From SHVO01 sp050246995 (GTDB lineage: Bacteria; Pseudomonadota; Alphaproteobacteria; Rhodospirillales; Rhodospirillaceae): a DNA stretch of 64,000 bases. Location: NCBI GenBank assembly GCA_050246995.1, contig JBFWVA010000003.1, forward strand, positions 124,001 to 188,000, in the 5' to 3' direction. The notes beneath the pieces are model-generated. The model saw only the letters and a program-made list of their open reading frames with translations. It had not been told where the DNA came from and did not search any database. Below, piece after piece: positions 50,251 through 58,770 of this stretch; the stretch's first letter is position 1; every line of letters begins with the position of its first letter. The position numbers and the translations under genes are program-made.

Positions 50251-51705
50251 CTAACGGCGCACGAGCAGCACGTCGACGCGGTCAGGTGCGCCGCCGCCCG
50301 ATTGCTCGCCCAGTGCCCGCAGATTGATGCGGGTGGACTCAACCCCGGCCGCCAGTAGTTCCTTACGTACGTTGACGCCGCGCTCGGTCGACAAACGGCG
50401 CGAGCGGCTCACGCTCTTCTGCGGATCCGAGGCATAGGCGATCAATTCGACGCGTAGCGCAGGATCCTTGACCATACGCGCGGCAAGCGCCTTCAAATTC
50501 GGGTTCGCATCGGTGGGGACCTCGGACGCATTGACGGCGAACGAGATCGTAAACACGTCCGGCTGACGCGGCGTCGGCGCTTTCACGGCGCTCGGCGGCA
50601 GCGCGGCGACCTGTGTTTCTTTCGGAGCTTCCGCGGCGGTAGGCGCGGCGGGAGCGGCAGGCGTGCTTGGCACCAAGGTCGCTGGCGCGGCGGCAACGGT
50701 CTTCGCCGGCGGTGCGGCCGCGGGACCCGTCAGCGGCGTCGGCGCCGATGTCGCGGTGCTCACGGGCGCGGCGGGCTTCGCCGCAGGTGGTGCAGCCGGC
50801 GGTCGCGCGGATGCGGTCGAAGGCGGCGCGGCCGGTGGAGGCGTCGCCGGCGCGGCGAGTTTCGCGGCCGGCGTGGGTGCGGTCACCGGCGCTTGCGGCT
50901 TTACAGCGGCCATTTGGACCGGTTTGGCCGGCGTCGGTGCTGCGGGCTTCGCGATGCTTCTCGTTGTGGCGGGCGGCGGCGCAAGTGGCTTCGCGGCGGC
51001 CGGAGCCGTGCTCGGCGGCGGTGTCACCGGTTTTGCCGCGGGCGGCGGCGCTGAAGCGGTTTGGGCCGGCGCCGCCGGTGGCTTGGCGGCGGCCGGTGCT
51101 GGCGTGGAAGGCGCTGCGGCTGGCGGCGTAATTTTTGCGGTCGCTGCCGGCGCAGGCGCAGGTGGCTTCGCGGCCGGCGGAGGCGTCGCCGGCGCAGCGG
51201 GTTTCGCGGCCGCTGTCGCGGGCGGCGGCGCCGGTTTCGCGGCGGCGGGCTGTGTCGGGGCGGGCGGCTTCACCGGTTCAACGGCAATCGGCGCGCTCGG
51301 CTTTGTCTGTTCGGGCGCGATCGCGCGCGCCATTTGGATCGGCGCGCTCGGAGCGATCGGCGCGACGCCCGGCGGCGGCCGAAGGCGGATGGCCTGTGGG
51401 CGCGAAATGGCAGGCGCTATCCCAGCGGGCGGACGCAAGATCACGCGGCCGCTAGCGCCGCCCGGCGATACGCGCGGCGCGGTGTTGGCGCCCGGCACGA
51501 GAAGGCGGCGGCTGTTTGACGAACCGCCCGCTTCAATAGCGGATAGATCGATGGAAACGGACGCATCGCTACGCACGGCGGGCGCAGCCGGCTTCGCGCT
51601 CGGAATGCCGTCGGCGAGGGCAGGCGCTGTGCCGGCCAATACCGCCGCGAGCGCCCAAAGGCTCGACGTCCGCAGCAACTTGCCTCTGGCGGTGTCGTTT
51701 CTCAT
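50251..51705 (-). CDS. Exported Pro/Ala-rich protein with C-terminal OmpA-like domain
   Basis: About 484 residues from ATG 51705, chosen because a signal peptide (MRNDTARGKLLRTSSLWALA, ending PALA) begins there; an ATG eight codons earlier is possible. Residues about 60-140 are Ser/Arg/Pro-rich, 140-370 is a Pro/Ala/Lys low-complexity spacer with runs like AAKPAAP, and the last 95 residues form an OmpA-type fold (FTISFAVNASEVPTDANPNL, SRSRRLSTERGVNVRKELLAAG). The spacer could span the peptidoglycan. It sits 120 bases upstream of the MotA-like gene on the same strand, so all three may act together in the envelope. Confidence 0.82.
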   Translation of the reverse strand: MRNDTARGKLLRTSSLWALAAVLAGTAPALADGIPSAKPAAPAVRSDASVSIDLSAIEAGGSSNSRRLLVPGANTAPRVSPGGASGRVILRPPAGIAPAISRPQAIRLRPPPGVAPIAPSAPIQMARAIAPEQTKPSAPIAVEPVKPPAPTQPAAAKPAPPPATAAAKPAAPATPPPAAKPPAPAPAATAKITPPAAAPSTPAPAAAKPPAAPAQTASAPPPAAKPVTPPPSTAPAAAKPLAPPPATTRSIAKPAAPTPAKPVQMAAVKPQAPVTAPTPAAKLAAPATPPPAAPPSTASARPPAAPPAAKPAAPVSTATSAPTPLTGPAAAPPAKTVAAAPATLVPSTPAAPAAPTAAEAPKETQVAALPPSAVKAPTPRQPDVFTISFAVNASEVPTDANPNLKALAARMVKDPALRVELIAYASDPQKSVSRSRRLSTERGVNVRKELLAAGVESTRINLRALGEQSGGGAPDRVDVLLVRR

Positions 51706-51925
51706 GCGTTTCACGTTCGGCCCCCACACATGCTACGTTGGCCCGCGTCTTCTCGCGCGTTGACCAAAGCCGTTGAAAAGTCTTCGCTTTGGCCTTTTCC
51801 CCGGATTCAAAACTACAACAGCCGTCCAAGGTGAGACAACTGATTCAGACCCGGTGAGGCCAGTCCGTCAGATATAGACCAGGGGTGGTCAATTGAGGGT
51901 TAACGAAGCGGTGAGCCGGGACGGC

Positions 51926-52717
51926 CTAACCCTTCGTAACAAGATCCAAAATTTGCTTATGGAGCTTGCTGTTAGCGGCAACCACGTTGCCGTTGTGGAC
52001 GACGTCCTTACCACCCTTGTAATCGGTGGCGAACCCGCCCGCTTCCCGCACCAGGAGCACCCCGGCGGCGATATCCCAGGCCTGGAGCCCGGTTTCCCAG
52101 AACCCCTCATAGCGGCCGGCGGCCACGTACGCGAGGTCCAGCGAGGCGGCGCCCATGCGGCGGATTCCCGCCACTTCGGCCATCACACGGCCCATCTGGT
52201 CCAGGAACGGCTTGTGACCAGGACGGCCCAGGAACGGGATGCCCGTCGCGATCACCGCCTCGGACATGCGGTTGCGCGACGAAACGCGCAAACGATGGTC
52301 GTTCAGGAACGCGCCTTTGCCCTTCTCGGCGTAGAACATCTCTTCGACGATCGGGTTGTAGACCAGACCGGCGATGACCTCGCCTTCCATCTCCAGCGCG
52401 ATCGAGATGGCGAAGTGCGGGATGCCGTGCAGGAAGTTCGTGGTGCCGTCGATGGGATCGATGATCCAGCGGTGCTTGCCATCCTCGGACGGCACTTCGC
52501 CGCTTTCCTCCATCAAAAAGCCGAAGCGTGGGCGCGCCTTCTGAAGTTCCGTGCGCAGCGTCTTTTCGGCTTTAAGGTCGGCGGCGGAAACGAAATCGCT
52601 GGGACCCTTGTTGGAGACCTGCAATTGCTCCACTTCGCCGAAGTCACGGCGCAGCGCCCGTCCCGCCTTCTGCGCAGCCCCTGTCATCACGGTCCAAAGA
52701 GCGGAACCACGCGCCAT
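51926..52717 (-). CDS. Inositol monophosphatase family protein (SuhB-like)
   Basis: 263 residues. Mg-dependent, Li-sensitive phosphatase fold. Metal motifs are present: MEES (residue about 69-72), DPIDGTTNFLHGIPHF (about 87-102) and the final QAWDIAAGVLLVREAGG. Hydrolyses inositol-1-phosphate or a related sugar phosphate; some members also bind RNA polymerase or ribosome biogenesis factors. ATG 52717. It lies 41 bases downstream of efp on the same strand, a pairing common in alphaproteobacteria. Confidence 0.93.
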   Translation of the reverse strand: MARGSALWTVMTGAAQKAGRALRRDFGEVEQLQVSNKGPSDFVSAADLKAEKTLRTELQKARPRFGFLMEESGEVPSEDGKHRWIIDPIDGTTNFLHGIPHFAISIALEMEGEVIAGLVYNPIVEEMFYAEKGKGAFLNDHRLRVSSRNRMSEAVIATGIPFLGRPGHKPFLDQMGRVMAEVAGIRRMGAASLDLAYVAAGRYEGFWETGLQAWDIAAGVLLVREAGGFATDYKGGKDVVHNGNVVAANSKLHKQILDLVTKG

Positions 52718-52758
52718 CGATAAGCCCTAACGATTCAAAAAACGGCGAAAATACGCGA

Positions 52759-53322
52759 TTACTTCGCGCGCTCGACGTAGCTGCAGTCTTCGGTGTTCAC
52801 GACGATCTTGGTGCCGGCTTCGATGAACGGCGGGATCAGGACCTTCAGGCCGTTTTCCAGCAGACCCGGCTTATAGGACGAAGCGGCCGTCTGGCCCTTC
52901 ACCACCGGATCGGCTTCGGTGACGGTCAAGACCACCGACTTCGGCAGCGTCACCGACACCGGCTTGCCTTCGATGAAATCCACCGAGACGTCCATGTTGT
53001 CGGTCAGGAACGCGGCGCGTTCGGCAAGCAGTTCACCGTTGATGCTGAACTGGTCATACGTGCTCTTGTCCATGAAGGTGTACATGTCACCTTCCTTGTA
53101 GAGGAACTGACAGTCGATCTCGCGCACTTCCAGGCGTTCCACCGAGTCAGCGGTGCGCCAGCGGGCCTGGCTCTTGGTGCCCGAGGCGACGTCGCGCATT
53201 TCGACCTGGATGAAGGCGCCGCCCTTACCGGGCTGCACGATCGCGTGCTTGATCACCGACCACTGCTTGCCTTCGTGCTCGATAACCATGCCGCCGCGGA
53301 TCGAGTTCGCATTAATCTTCAT
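52759..53322 (-). CDS. efp: Elongation factor P
   Basis: 187 residues, three-domain EF-P, which helps ribosomes past polyproline stretches. The modification loop reads IVQPGKGGAF with Lys33, the residue lysylated by EpmA. Such modification fits here, since the lysyltransferase gene is divergently adjacent (53412). The Pro-rich OmpA-like and cyclase proteins in this window are the kind of clients that need it. ATG 53322, same strand as suhB. An epmB gene is not visible in the window. Confidence 0.97.
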   Translation of the reverse strand: MKINANSIRGGMVIEHEGKQWSVIKHAIVQPGKGGAFIQVEMRDVASGTKSQARWRTADSVERLEVREIDCQFLYKEGDMYTFMDKSTYDQFSINGELLAERAAFLTDNMDVSVDFIEGKPVSVTLPKSVVLTVTEADPVVKGQTAASSYKPGLLENGLKVLIPPFIEAGTKIVVNTEDCSYVERAK

Positions 53323-53411
53323 AAGGAGCGCCTGTTCGTCTCAATAATGTGCGGAAAAACCGGGGCGCTTGTATCAGTTTGACCCCTCATCTGGAAGCTC
53401 TAAAAGGGCGT

Positions 53412-54464
53412 ATGACCAATACCTGGTGGCATCCTGAAACCCTCGCGCGAAAGCGCCCCTTCCTTGACGCCCGTCGCGCGGCCGTTAAGGCGGTGAGGGC
53501 CTATTTCCAGGCCGAGGGCTTTATTGAGGTGGAAACCCCGGCCATCCAGCGTTCTCCGGGCGTCGAGCGCCATATCCGGCCCTTCGCGGTCAGCCTGCGG
53601 GAGCCGCTCGACGAGGCCGGAGCGCCCCGCTATCTGCATACCTCACCTGAATTCGCGATGAAGAAGCTCCTGGCCGGAGGCTTGCCGAAGATCATGCAGC
53701 TGTGCCGGGTTTGGCGCGACGGCGAGCGTTCGCCCCAGCACGAGCCTGAGTTCACCATGCTCGAGTGGTACCGGACCGAGACCGACTACGGCGCGATGAT
53801 GGCCGATTGCGCTGCCGTGGTGCGCAACGTCGCCAAGGCGGCGCAGCGCAGCCTCGCCAATGATGGACTGTTCTGGCGCGGCGACCAGGTCTGCGACCCG
53901 TCGCGCGAGCCGCGCCGTCTGACCGTCGCCGACGCCTTTTTTGAGTATGCGGGCATCGATCTGCTGGCGGCTAACGACGGAACCTTCATGCCCGATCCAA
54001 CAGCGCTTCGCGCCGCCGCGCGCGGGCAGGGGATCCATGTCAGCGATGCCGACACCTGGGAGGATATCTTCCTCCGGGTGATGTTGGATCGCATCGAACC
54101 GTATCTCGGCATGGGCGCGCCCACGATCCTGTGCGAATACCCGGCCAACCTTGCCGCGCTCGCCCGCAAGAAGCCCGGTGATGAACGCGTGGCCGAACGC
54201 TTCGAGTTCTATGCCTGCGGCGTAGAACTCGCCAACGCCTATTCCGAGCTCACCGATCCCGTCGAACAGCGCGCTCGGTTCGAGGCCGACCGCGCGCTTC
54301 ATGCCAAGCTCTACGGGACAGCGCCGCCGGCCGATGACGAATTATTAAGCGCTCTCGGGCAACTTCCGCCGTCCTCGGGTTGTGCGCTAGGCTTCGACCG
54401 CCTCGTCATGCTCGCAACCGGGGCCGATACCATCACCGATGTCTTATGGGCTCCCGTCACATGA
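53412..54464 (+). CDS. epmA: EF-P lysine lysyltransferase (GenX/PoxA)
   Basis: 350 residues from ATG 53412; the frame is open to 53349 but residues from TWWHPE on match the family. Class II aminoacyl-tRNA synthetase fold without the tRNA anticodon-binding domain of LysS: motif 2 around LCRVWRDGERSPQHEPEFTM, motif 3 SGCALGFDRLVML. Attaches beta-lysine (or lysine) to Lys33 of EF-P. Divergent from efp with 89 bases between; translationally coupled to the DUF1801 gene (ATGA overlap at 54461-54464). Confidence 0.95.
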   Translation: MTNTWWHPETLARKRPFLDARRAAVKAVRAYFQAEGFIEVETPAIQRSPGVERHIRPFAVSLREPLDEAGAPRYLHTSPEFAMKKLLAGGLPKIMQLCRVWRDGERSPQHEPEFTMLEWYRTETDYGAMMADCAAVVRNVAKAAQRSLANDGLFWRGDQVCDPSREPRRLTVADAFFEYAGIDLLAANDGTFMPDPTALRAAARGQGIHVSDADTWEDIFLRVMLDRIEPYLGMGAPTILCEYPANLAALARKKPGDERVAERFEFYACGVELANAYSELTDPVEQRARFEADRALHAKLYGTAPPADDELLSALGQLPPSSGCALGFDRLVMLATGADTITDVLWAPVT

Positions 54465-54937
54465 AAATGAATCCTGAAGTCGACGCTTACATCGCCGCCT
54501 ATCCGCCGAAGGTGCGCGCGCTGATGAAGACGATCCGCACCACCATTCACAACGCGCTGCCGGATGGTGAAGAGCGCGTCAGCTACGGCCTTGTCGGCTA
54601 TTTCCGCGACGGCGCGGTGGCCTACTTCTCCGCCTTCAAGAGCCACATTGGATTCTTCCCGCCCACGGACGACCCGGCGCTGCAGAAGGCGACCGCGAAG
54701 TTCGCGAACGCCAAGGGCAATCTCAAGTTCCCGCTGAACGCGCTGCCGCCGTACGACATCATTTCGAAACTTGTCACCACCCGCGCCGCCGCCAACCGCA
54801 AGAAGGCCGAAGCGAAAGCCAAGGCCGACAAGAAGAGCGCGAAGAAAGCCGTGAAGAAGACGGCGAAGAAAGCCGCTCCCAAGGCTGCAAAGAAAGCCGC
54901 CAAAAAGGTCGCGAAGAAAAAACCGGCGAAGCGTTAG
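54461..54937 (+). CDS. DUF1801 protein with histone H1-like Lys/Ala tail
   Basis: 158 residues. Residues 1-110 form the DUF1801/YdhG-like domain (VDAYIAAYPPKVRALMKTIR, ALPDGEERVSYGL, SHIGFFPP). The last 50 residues are Lys/Ala repeats (AKKAVKKTAKKAAPKAAKK), closely resembling the C-terminal tails of H1-like DNA-binding proteins, so it may bind nucleic acid or polyphosphate. Coupled to epmA by a four-base overlap, which is unusual company. Function unknown. Confidence 0.8.
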   Translation: MKMNPEVDAYIAAYPPKVRALMKTIRTTIHNALPDGEERVSYGLVGYFRDGAVAYFSAFKSHIGFFPPTDDPALQKATAKFANAKGNLKFPLNALPPYDIISKLVTTRAAANRKKAEAKAKADKKSAKKAVKKTAKKAAPKAAKKAAKKVAKKKPAKR

Positions 54938-54945
54938 TTGTTTTT

Positions 54946-55043
54946 CCCTCCCCTGAAAGGGGAGGGTTGGGAGGGGTCGTTTTCTGTTCAAAAACAGAAA
55001 ACATAAATCGACCCCCTCTTGGTCTCCCCCTTTCAGGGGGAGA
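54946..55043. repeat. Intergenic palindromic element with three hairpins
   Basis: Three nested or adjoining hairpins in 98 bases: CCCTCCCCT (54946-54954) / AGGGGAGGG (54958-54966); GTTTTCTGTT (54979-54988) / AACAGAAAAC (54993-55002); TCTCCCCC (55023-55030) / GGGGGAGA (55036-55043). In addition GGGGTCG (54973-54979) can pair with CGACCCC (55009-55015), giving a cloverleaf. This looks like a dispersed REP/MITE-like element of the type found between genes, placed between convergent genes where it may also act as a bidirectional terminator. Confidence 0.6.
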
Positions 55044-55051
55044 AATACAAA

Positions 55052-55438
55052 CTATCCCAGCGCGCCGAAGATCGCGCCCATCACGCCGAACAACACGATG
55101 TTGTACGCACCGTCGATGGCCAGCAGAGCCATGCTGCGCGCGGCGAACAGGTAGTTGATCACGAAGCTCATTGTCACGAGCCCGACGCCGGCCACGAGAC
55201 CGACGGTGACGGCGCGCATCAAGCTCGCCTCTGGTCCAATCAGGAAATTCAAAGCGATCGCGGCGATGAAACCCGCGACGGCCGCGCCGCCGAACACGAG
55301 CCCCTTGTGGCTACCCTTCATCTCCTGTGAAAGGCCGCTCGCCTTCATCCAGGCTTTGCCGAAAATCGGTCCATACCAGGGACCGCCGATGAGGAAGACT
55401 GCTAAAACGCTAAGTCCGACGCCGAGCCAATTGATCAT
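55052..55438 (-). CDS. DUF1761 membrane protein
   Basis: 128 residues from ATG 55438. Four membrane helices, with the DUF1761 signature near the N-terminus (GGPWYGPIFGKAWMKASG) and NYLFAARS between helices 3 and 4. The family has no known function. Eighteen bases downstream of thiE on the same strand, so it probably shares that transcript. Confidence 0.82.
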   Translation of the reverse strand: MINWLGVGLSVLAVFLIGGPWYGPIFGKAWMKASGLSQEMKGSHKGLVFGGAAVAGFIAAIALNFLIGPEASLMRAVTVGLVAGVGLVTMSFVINYLFAARSMALLAIDGAYNIVLFGVMGAIFGALG

Positions 55439-55456
55439 GTTGCCCCCCAACTTTGA

Positions 55457-56104
55457 TCAGCCGCGAAACGGATACCTTTCGAAGATAGCATTGAAATCGC
55501 GGACCGCGGCAGCCGGTCCTTGCGGGTAATTCCACACGCCGCTGCATACGGCCAGGAAGTCCGCCCCGGCCTGCACGATCGGCTCGCAGTTCTCCACCGT
55601 GATTCCTCCGATGGCCACCGACGGGATCATGGTGGTCTCGGTCCAGATCTCGATGATCTCCGGGGTCACGCTCGTGGTGGCTTCCTTGGTCGTCGTCGGG
55701 AAGAAGGCCCCGAAGGCCACATAATCGGCCCCGGCTTCGGCCGCTTCCATCGCGGCGTGGCGGGAGTCCTTGCACGTCACGCCCACCGTCGCGTCGGGTC
55801 CCATCAGGGCGCGGGCTTGGTCATAGGGCATGTCTTCCGGCCCGATATGCACGCCGTCGCACTTGAGACGCGCGGCGAGGTCCGGCCGGTCGTTCAGGAT
55901 GAAAGCCACGTCGTGGGCATGACAGATCGGCATCAGCGCCTTCACGGCGGCGATGATCACGTCGTCAGTCACGTCTTTCAGGCGGAGTTGCAAGCAGGCC
56001 ACGTCACCGGCCGCCAGCGCTTCGGTTAGCTTTTGTTCAAAGCCGTCTGGAAGCGCGGGCGGGGTGATGAGGTAGAGGCGGCAGCTTGGCGTTTGCGCGG
56101 ACAT
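55457..56104 (-). CDS. thiE: Thiamine phosphate synthase
   Basis: 215 residues from ATG 56104 (an in-frame TTG at 56119 is an alternative). TIM-barrel enzyme joining HMP-PP and HET-P. Family landmarks: QLRLKD (substrate-binding), ILNDRPDLAARLKCDGVHIG, VGVTCKDSRHAAMEA, GAFFPTTTKEA and GGITVENC. The CKDSRH segment replaces the more usual GvStHs, as in other alphaproteobacterial ThiE. It sits behind the class I aldolase gene with 23 bases between; no TPP riboswitch is seen. Other thi genes are outside the window. Confidence 0.88.
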   Translation of the reverse strand: MSAQTPSCRLYLITPPALPDGFEQKLTEALAAGDVACLQLRLKDVTDDVIIAAVKALMPICHAHDVAFILNDRPDLAARLKCDGVHIGPEDMPYDQARALMGPDATVGVTCKDSRHAAMEAAEAGADYVAFGAFFPTTTKEATTSVTPEIIEIWTETTMIPSVAIGGITVENCEPIVQAGADFLAVCSGVWNYPQGPAAAVRDFNAIFERYPFRG

Positions 56105-56127
56105 GCCCGGCTCAAGCAAGGCGGGGT

Positions 56128-57057
56128 CTAGTTCTTGCCCTGGTAGATGTCGACCAGCTTCTGGAGAAGCGCGAGCGCTTCACCTTGCGGACGCTGGAAG
56201 GCGTTGCGGCCGATGATCGAACCGTTGCCGCCGCCGTCACGGATGGCCCGCGCGTCGTCGAAGATGCTGTCTTCGCCCTTCTTGGCGCCGCCCGAGAACA
56301 CAACAATACGCCGTCCGCCGAAGCAGCTCTGCACGACATGCTGCACGCGCTCGGTAAGGGTGCCACCGGGGATCTTCGCCGACTCATAGACCTTCTTGGC
56401 TTCCGGCAGGTCGAGGTGCGCGTTCGGCAGCTTCACCTTGATGATGTGCGCGCCCATGAGGGCGGCCATGTGGGCGGCATAGGCGATGATGTCGAAGCCA
56501 AGCTCGCCATCCTTCGTGACGTACTTGCCGCGCGGGTAGGACCACACCACCACGGCCAGGCCCTTGGACTTGGCTTCGGCTGTCAGGTCGCGCAGGTCGT
56601 TCAGCATGTCGAAGGCTTTTTCCGAGCCCGGATAGATGGTGTAGCCGATGGCCGAGCAGCCAAGGCGCAGGGCGTCGTCGACGCCGGCGGTGATGGCCTG
56701 GGTCGGGGCGTCCTTCTCGCCGTTGAGCGAGTTCGCGCTGTTCACTTTCAGGATCGTCGGGATCTGCCCGGCAAAGGTCGACGCGCCATCTTCGATCATG
56801 CCCAGCGGGGCGGCGAAGGCCGACAGGCCCGCCGAGATCGCCAGCTGCCAATGATAGTGCGGTTCGTAGCCGCCCGGGTTGGCTGCGAAGCTGCGGGCCG
56901 GACCATGTTCGAAACCCTGGTCGACAGGAAGGATCACCAGCTTGCCGGTGCCGCCCAGCTTGCCCTGCATCAGGATGCGGGCGAGGTTCGCCTTCGTGCC
57001 GGGGTTGTCGCTTTCGTAAGCGCTGAGGATCGTCTTCACCCGGGGGGTCATGGTCAT
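56128..57057 (-). CDS. Fructose-bisphosphate aldolase, class I (DhnA/FbaB type)
   Basis: 309 residues. Schiff-base aldolase of the archaeal/DhnA subgroup: ILPVDQGFEHGPARSF at the N-terminus, GYTIYPGSEKAFDMLNDL, and the lysine in HIIKVKLPNAHLDL. Interconverts fructose-1,6-bisphosphate with two triose phosphates. The C-terminal GNGSIIGRNAFQRP is the phosphate-binding loop. ATG 57057; 120 bases of upstream leader and no terminator before thiE, so both may be on one message. Confidence 0.9.
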   Translation of the reverse strand: MTMTPRVKTILSAYESDNPGTKANLARILMQGKLGGTGKLVILPVDQGFEHGPARSFAANPGGYEPHYHWQLAISAGLSAFAAPLGMIEDGASTFAGQIPTILKVNSANSLNGEKDAPTQAITAGVDDALRLGCSAIGYTIYPGSEKAFDMLNDLRDLTAEAKSKGLAVVVWSYPRGKYVTKDGELGFDIIAYAAHMAALMGAHIIKVKLPNAHLDLPEAKKVYESAKIPGGTLTERVQHVVQSCFGGRRIVVFSGGAKKGEDSIFDDARAIRDGGGNGSIIGRNAFQRPQGEALALLQKLVDIYQGKN

Positions 57058-57295
57058 GTGGTTGTGTGTCCTTCTCTAGTCGGTTTGGGCCGTGGATATG
57101 TACCGGCCGCGGCGCGGATTGACGTGCGCCGGCGAGGCTCGGGCGGAGGTATAACGAGTGGCATTCCCCTTGAATAGATATCTGTAGAACGCTGACCCTC
57201 AGGAGTTGTTCTCGCGCGTCCGTGAGCGTCTTATTGACGGCTCACCTGGAACTTCATAGGCTTAATCTCGTTTTCGAGGTTGGGGCGCTATTTCT

Positions 57296-57529
57296 TTGAA
57301 AGATATTGTGAACCCGCACGTGCGTGAGGCGCTCGAACGGCTTGAGCGCGCGATCGGACGCATCGATTCCGTGGCCCGGACGAAGGGCCAATCGGAAGAC
57401 GTTTCGGGACTCAAGGAAGCTTTCGACCAACTCACCCGCGATCATGCTGCGCTGAAGGCCAGCGCTGGCCGCGTGGCCGACCGGCTTGATGCCGTCATCG
57501 GTCAGGTCCGCGCCGGGCTTGACGAATAG
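57296..57529 (+). CDS. DUF4164-like small coiled-coil protein
   Basis: 77 residues; TTG start at 57296 with GAGG about 17 bases upstream and no ATG available. One long helix with heptads (REALERLERAIGRIDSVA, LKEAFDQLTRDHAALKAS). Small coiled-coil genes of this kind regularly precede zapA in alphaproteobacteria, which suggests a role in division. zapA begins 10 bases after its stop. Confidence 0.75.
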   Translation: MKDIVNPHVREALERLERAIGRIDSVARTKGQSEDVSGLKEAFDQLTRDHAALKASAGRVADRLDAVIGQVRAGLDE

Positions 57530-57539
57530 GCGCGAGGTC

Positions 57540-57872
57540 ATGGGACAAGTCTCCATCACTATTCGCGGGCGCCAGTATCAGATCGCCTGTGACGACGGTC
57601 AGGAAGCCCATCTCGCGCGGTTGGGCCGCTTTCTCGATCAGCGGGCCGAGCAACTCCATGGCTCCCTCGGGTCGGTCAGCGATGCGCTTCTTCTGGTGAT
57701 GACCGGCCTGGTCGTGGCTGATGAGCTTACCGACACCATCGCCGAGCTCGAGGCGGTGAAGTCCGCCTCCGGGAACGCCAGCCGGATGGCCTCGGAGACC
57801 GCCATTACGGCATCCATTAATACTCTGGCAGAACGCATTGAGCGTATTGCCGCGGGGCTCGAAGACACCTAG
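57540..57872 (+). CDS. zapA: Cell division protein ZapA
   Basis: 110 residues from ATG 57540. Begins MGQVSITIRGRQYQIACDDG, the usual beta-strand pair, then a long helical tail with GLVVADELTDTIAELE. ZapA promotes FtsZ bundling at midcell. Its neighbours (coiled-coil gene upstream, 6S RNA and fau downstream) are the standard arrangement. Shorter than E. coli ZapA only by sequence details. Confidence 0.9.
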   Translation: MGQVSITIRGRQYQIACDDGQEAHLARLGRFLDQRAEQLHGSLGSVSDALLLVMTGLVVADELTDTIAELEAVKSASGNASRMASETAITASINTLAERIERIAAGLEDT

Positions 57873-57877
57873 GTTCA

Positions 57878-58042
57878 TTAACGGAGCTGCTGGGCAGGTT
57901 AGGTCTATGAACCCCCAGGGGCGATAATCTTCGCTCGGGAGCTGTCCCTCACTGGATTCCGGTCTGGTGACACGGCGCCCACCTTAACTCGTGGCCCATT
58001 GGGAGGTCACGCACGGCCGACGGCTTTCGGCGGCTCCACTTA
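57878..58042 (+). ncRNA. ssrS: 6S RNA (candidate)
   Basis: No coding gene is seen between zapA and fau, and this is the usual site of 6S RNA. The ends close by GGAGCTGC (57883-57890) with GCGGCTCC (58030-58037), 8 bp with one wobble, enclosing about 140 bases. Internal GGCGCCCACC, TGTCCCTCACTGG / CCGGTCTGGTGACA stem and the CCACCTTAACTC segment recall the 3' half of alphaproteobacterial 6S RNA. 6S mimics an open promoter and sequesters sigma-70 RNA polymerase in stationary phase. Exact ends are approximate. Confidence 0.65.
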
Positions 58043-58120
58043 CTTGCCGCGCCGTAGCTCCTTTCGGAGCGAAGGCAGGTTTCTTCTCGGGGACTCTTCT
58101 TCTCTCACGCTGCGGGCATC

Positions 58121-58702
58121 ATGTCGGTTGCCTCTCCTGCGGATGCCAAAGCGGTGCTGCGGCGCGCGATGCTTGAGCGCCGCCGGGCGGCGCATCGGGC
58201 GATCGGCCCCGAAGCCGCGCAAGCTGTCGCGGACTTTGTGCTTTGCGAAATAGCCCCCCAAGGAAAAAATATAGCGGGCTATTGGCCTTTGGGCGATGAG
58301 CTCGATTGTCGGCCGGCGCTTGAAGCCCTTTCCGCCGCCGGCGCCGAGGTAGCGCTGCCGGTCGTCGCCCGTCAGGGCCACGCCTTGATCTTCCGGCAAT
58401 GGAAGCCGGGTGACGTCCTCGAGCAGGGGCCCTTCGGCACCATGCATCCGGGCCCGCGGGCGGCGGTCATTGTTCCTCAAGTCCTTCTTGTGCCACTCGT
58501 CGCGTTCGACCTCGAAGGGCACCGGCTCGGCTACGGCGCCGGTTACTATGACCGCACGCTCGCGAGCTTCCGGTCTCAGGGGAAGATCACCGCGATTGGC
58601 CTCGGTTACGACGCCCAACGGGTCGATACCGTTCATGCCGACGGCCACGACCAAGCCCTCGACGGCATCATCACCAACGCGGGCGTCCTCTGGTTCGATT
58701 AA
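58121..58702 (+). CDS. fau: 5-formyltetrahydrofolate cyclo-ligase
   Basis: 193 residues. ATP-dependent conversion of 5-formyl-THF to methenyl-THF, and part of the 6S RNA-linked region in most proteobacteria. The first helix is Arg-rich (LRRAMLERRRAAHRA); the substrate/ATP site is in LVPLVAFDLEGHRLGYGAGYYDR, unmistakable for the family. ATG 58121. About 80 bases after the 6S RNA end, so the two may be co-transcribed. Confidence 0.95.
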   Translation: MSVASPADAKAVLRRAMLERRRAAHRAIGPEAAQAVADFVLCEIAPQGKNIAGYWPLGDELDCRPALEALSAAGAEVALPVVARQGHALIFRQWKPGDVLEQGPFGTMHPGPRAAVIVPQVLLVPLVAFDLEGHRLGYGAGYYDRTLASFRSQGKITAIGLGYDAQRVDTVHADGHDQALDGIITNAGVLWFD

Positions 58703-58770
58703 TGCCCGCTTTGCGCGAAGCGGCCTAACAGGCTTGTTCCCGGGCGCTTGGTCGGTTACCCCTCCGCCTT

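Noticed and set aside
50663..51763. Long plus-strand Gly/Ala-rich open frame opposite the OmpA-like gene
   Set aside because: Low-complexity GCC/GGC codons on the minus strand produce an open shadow frame on plus. The minus frame has a signal peptide and an OmpA domain.
56105..56130. TPP riboswitch upstream of thiE
   Set aside because: Only 23 bases separate thiE from the aldolase gene, too little for a riboswitch, and no THI-box-like sequence was seen in the aldolase leader.
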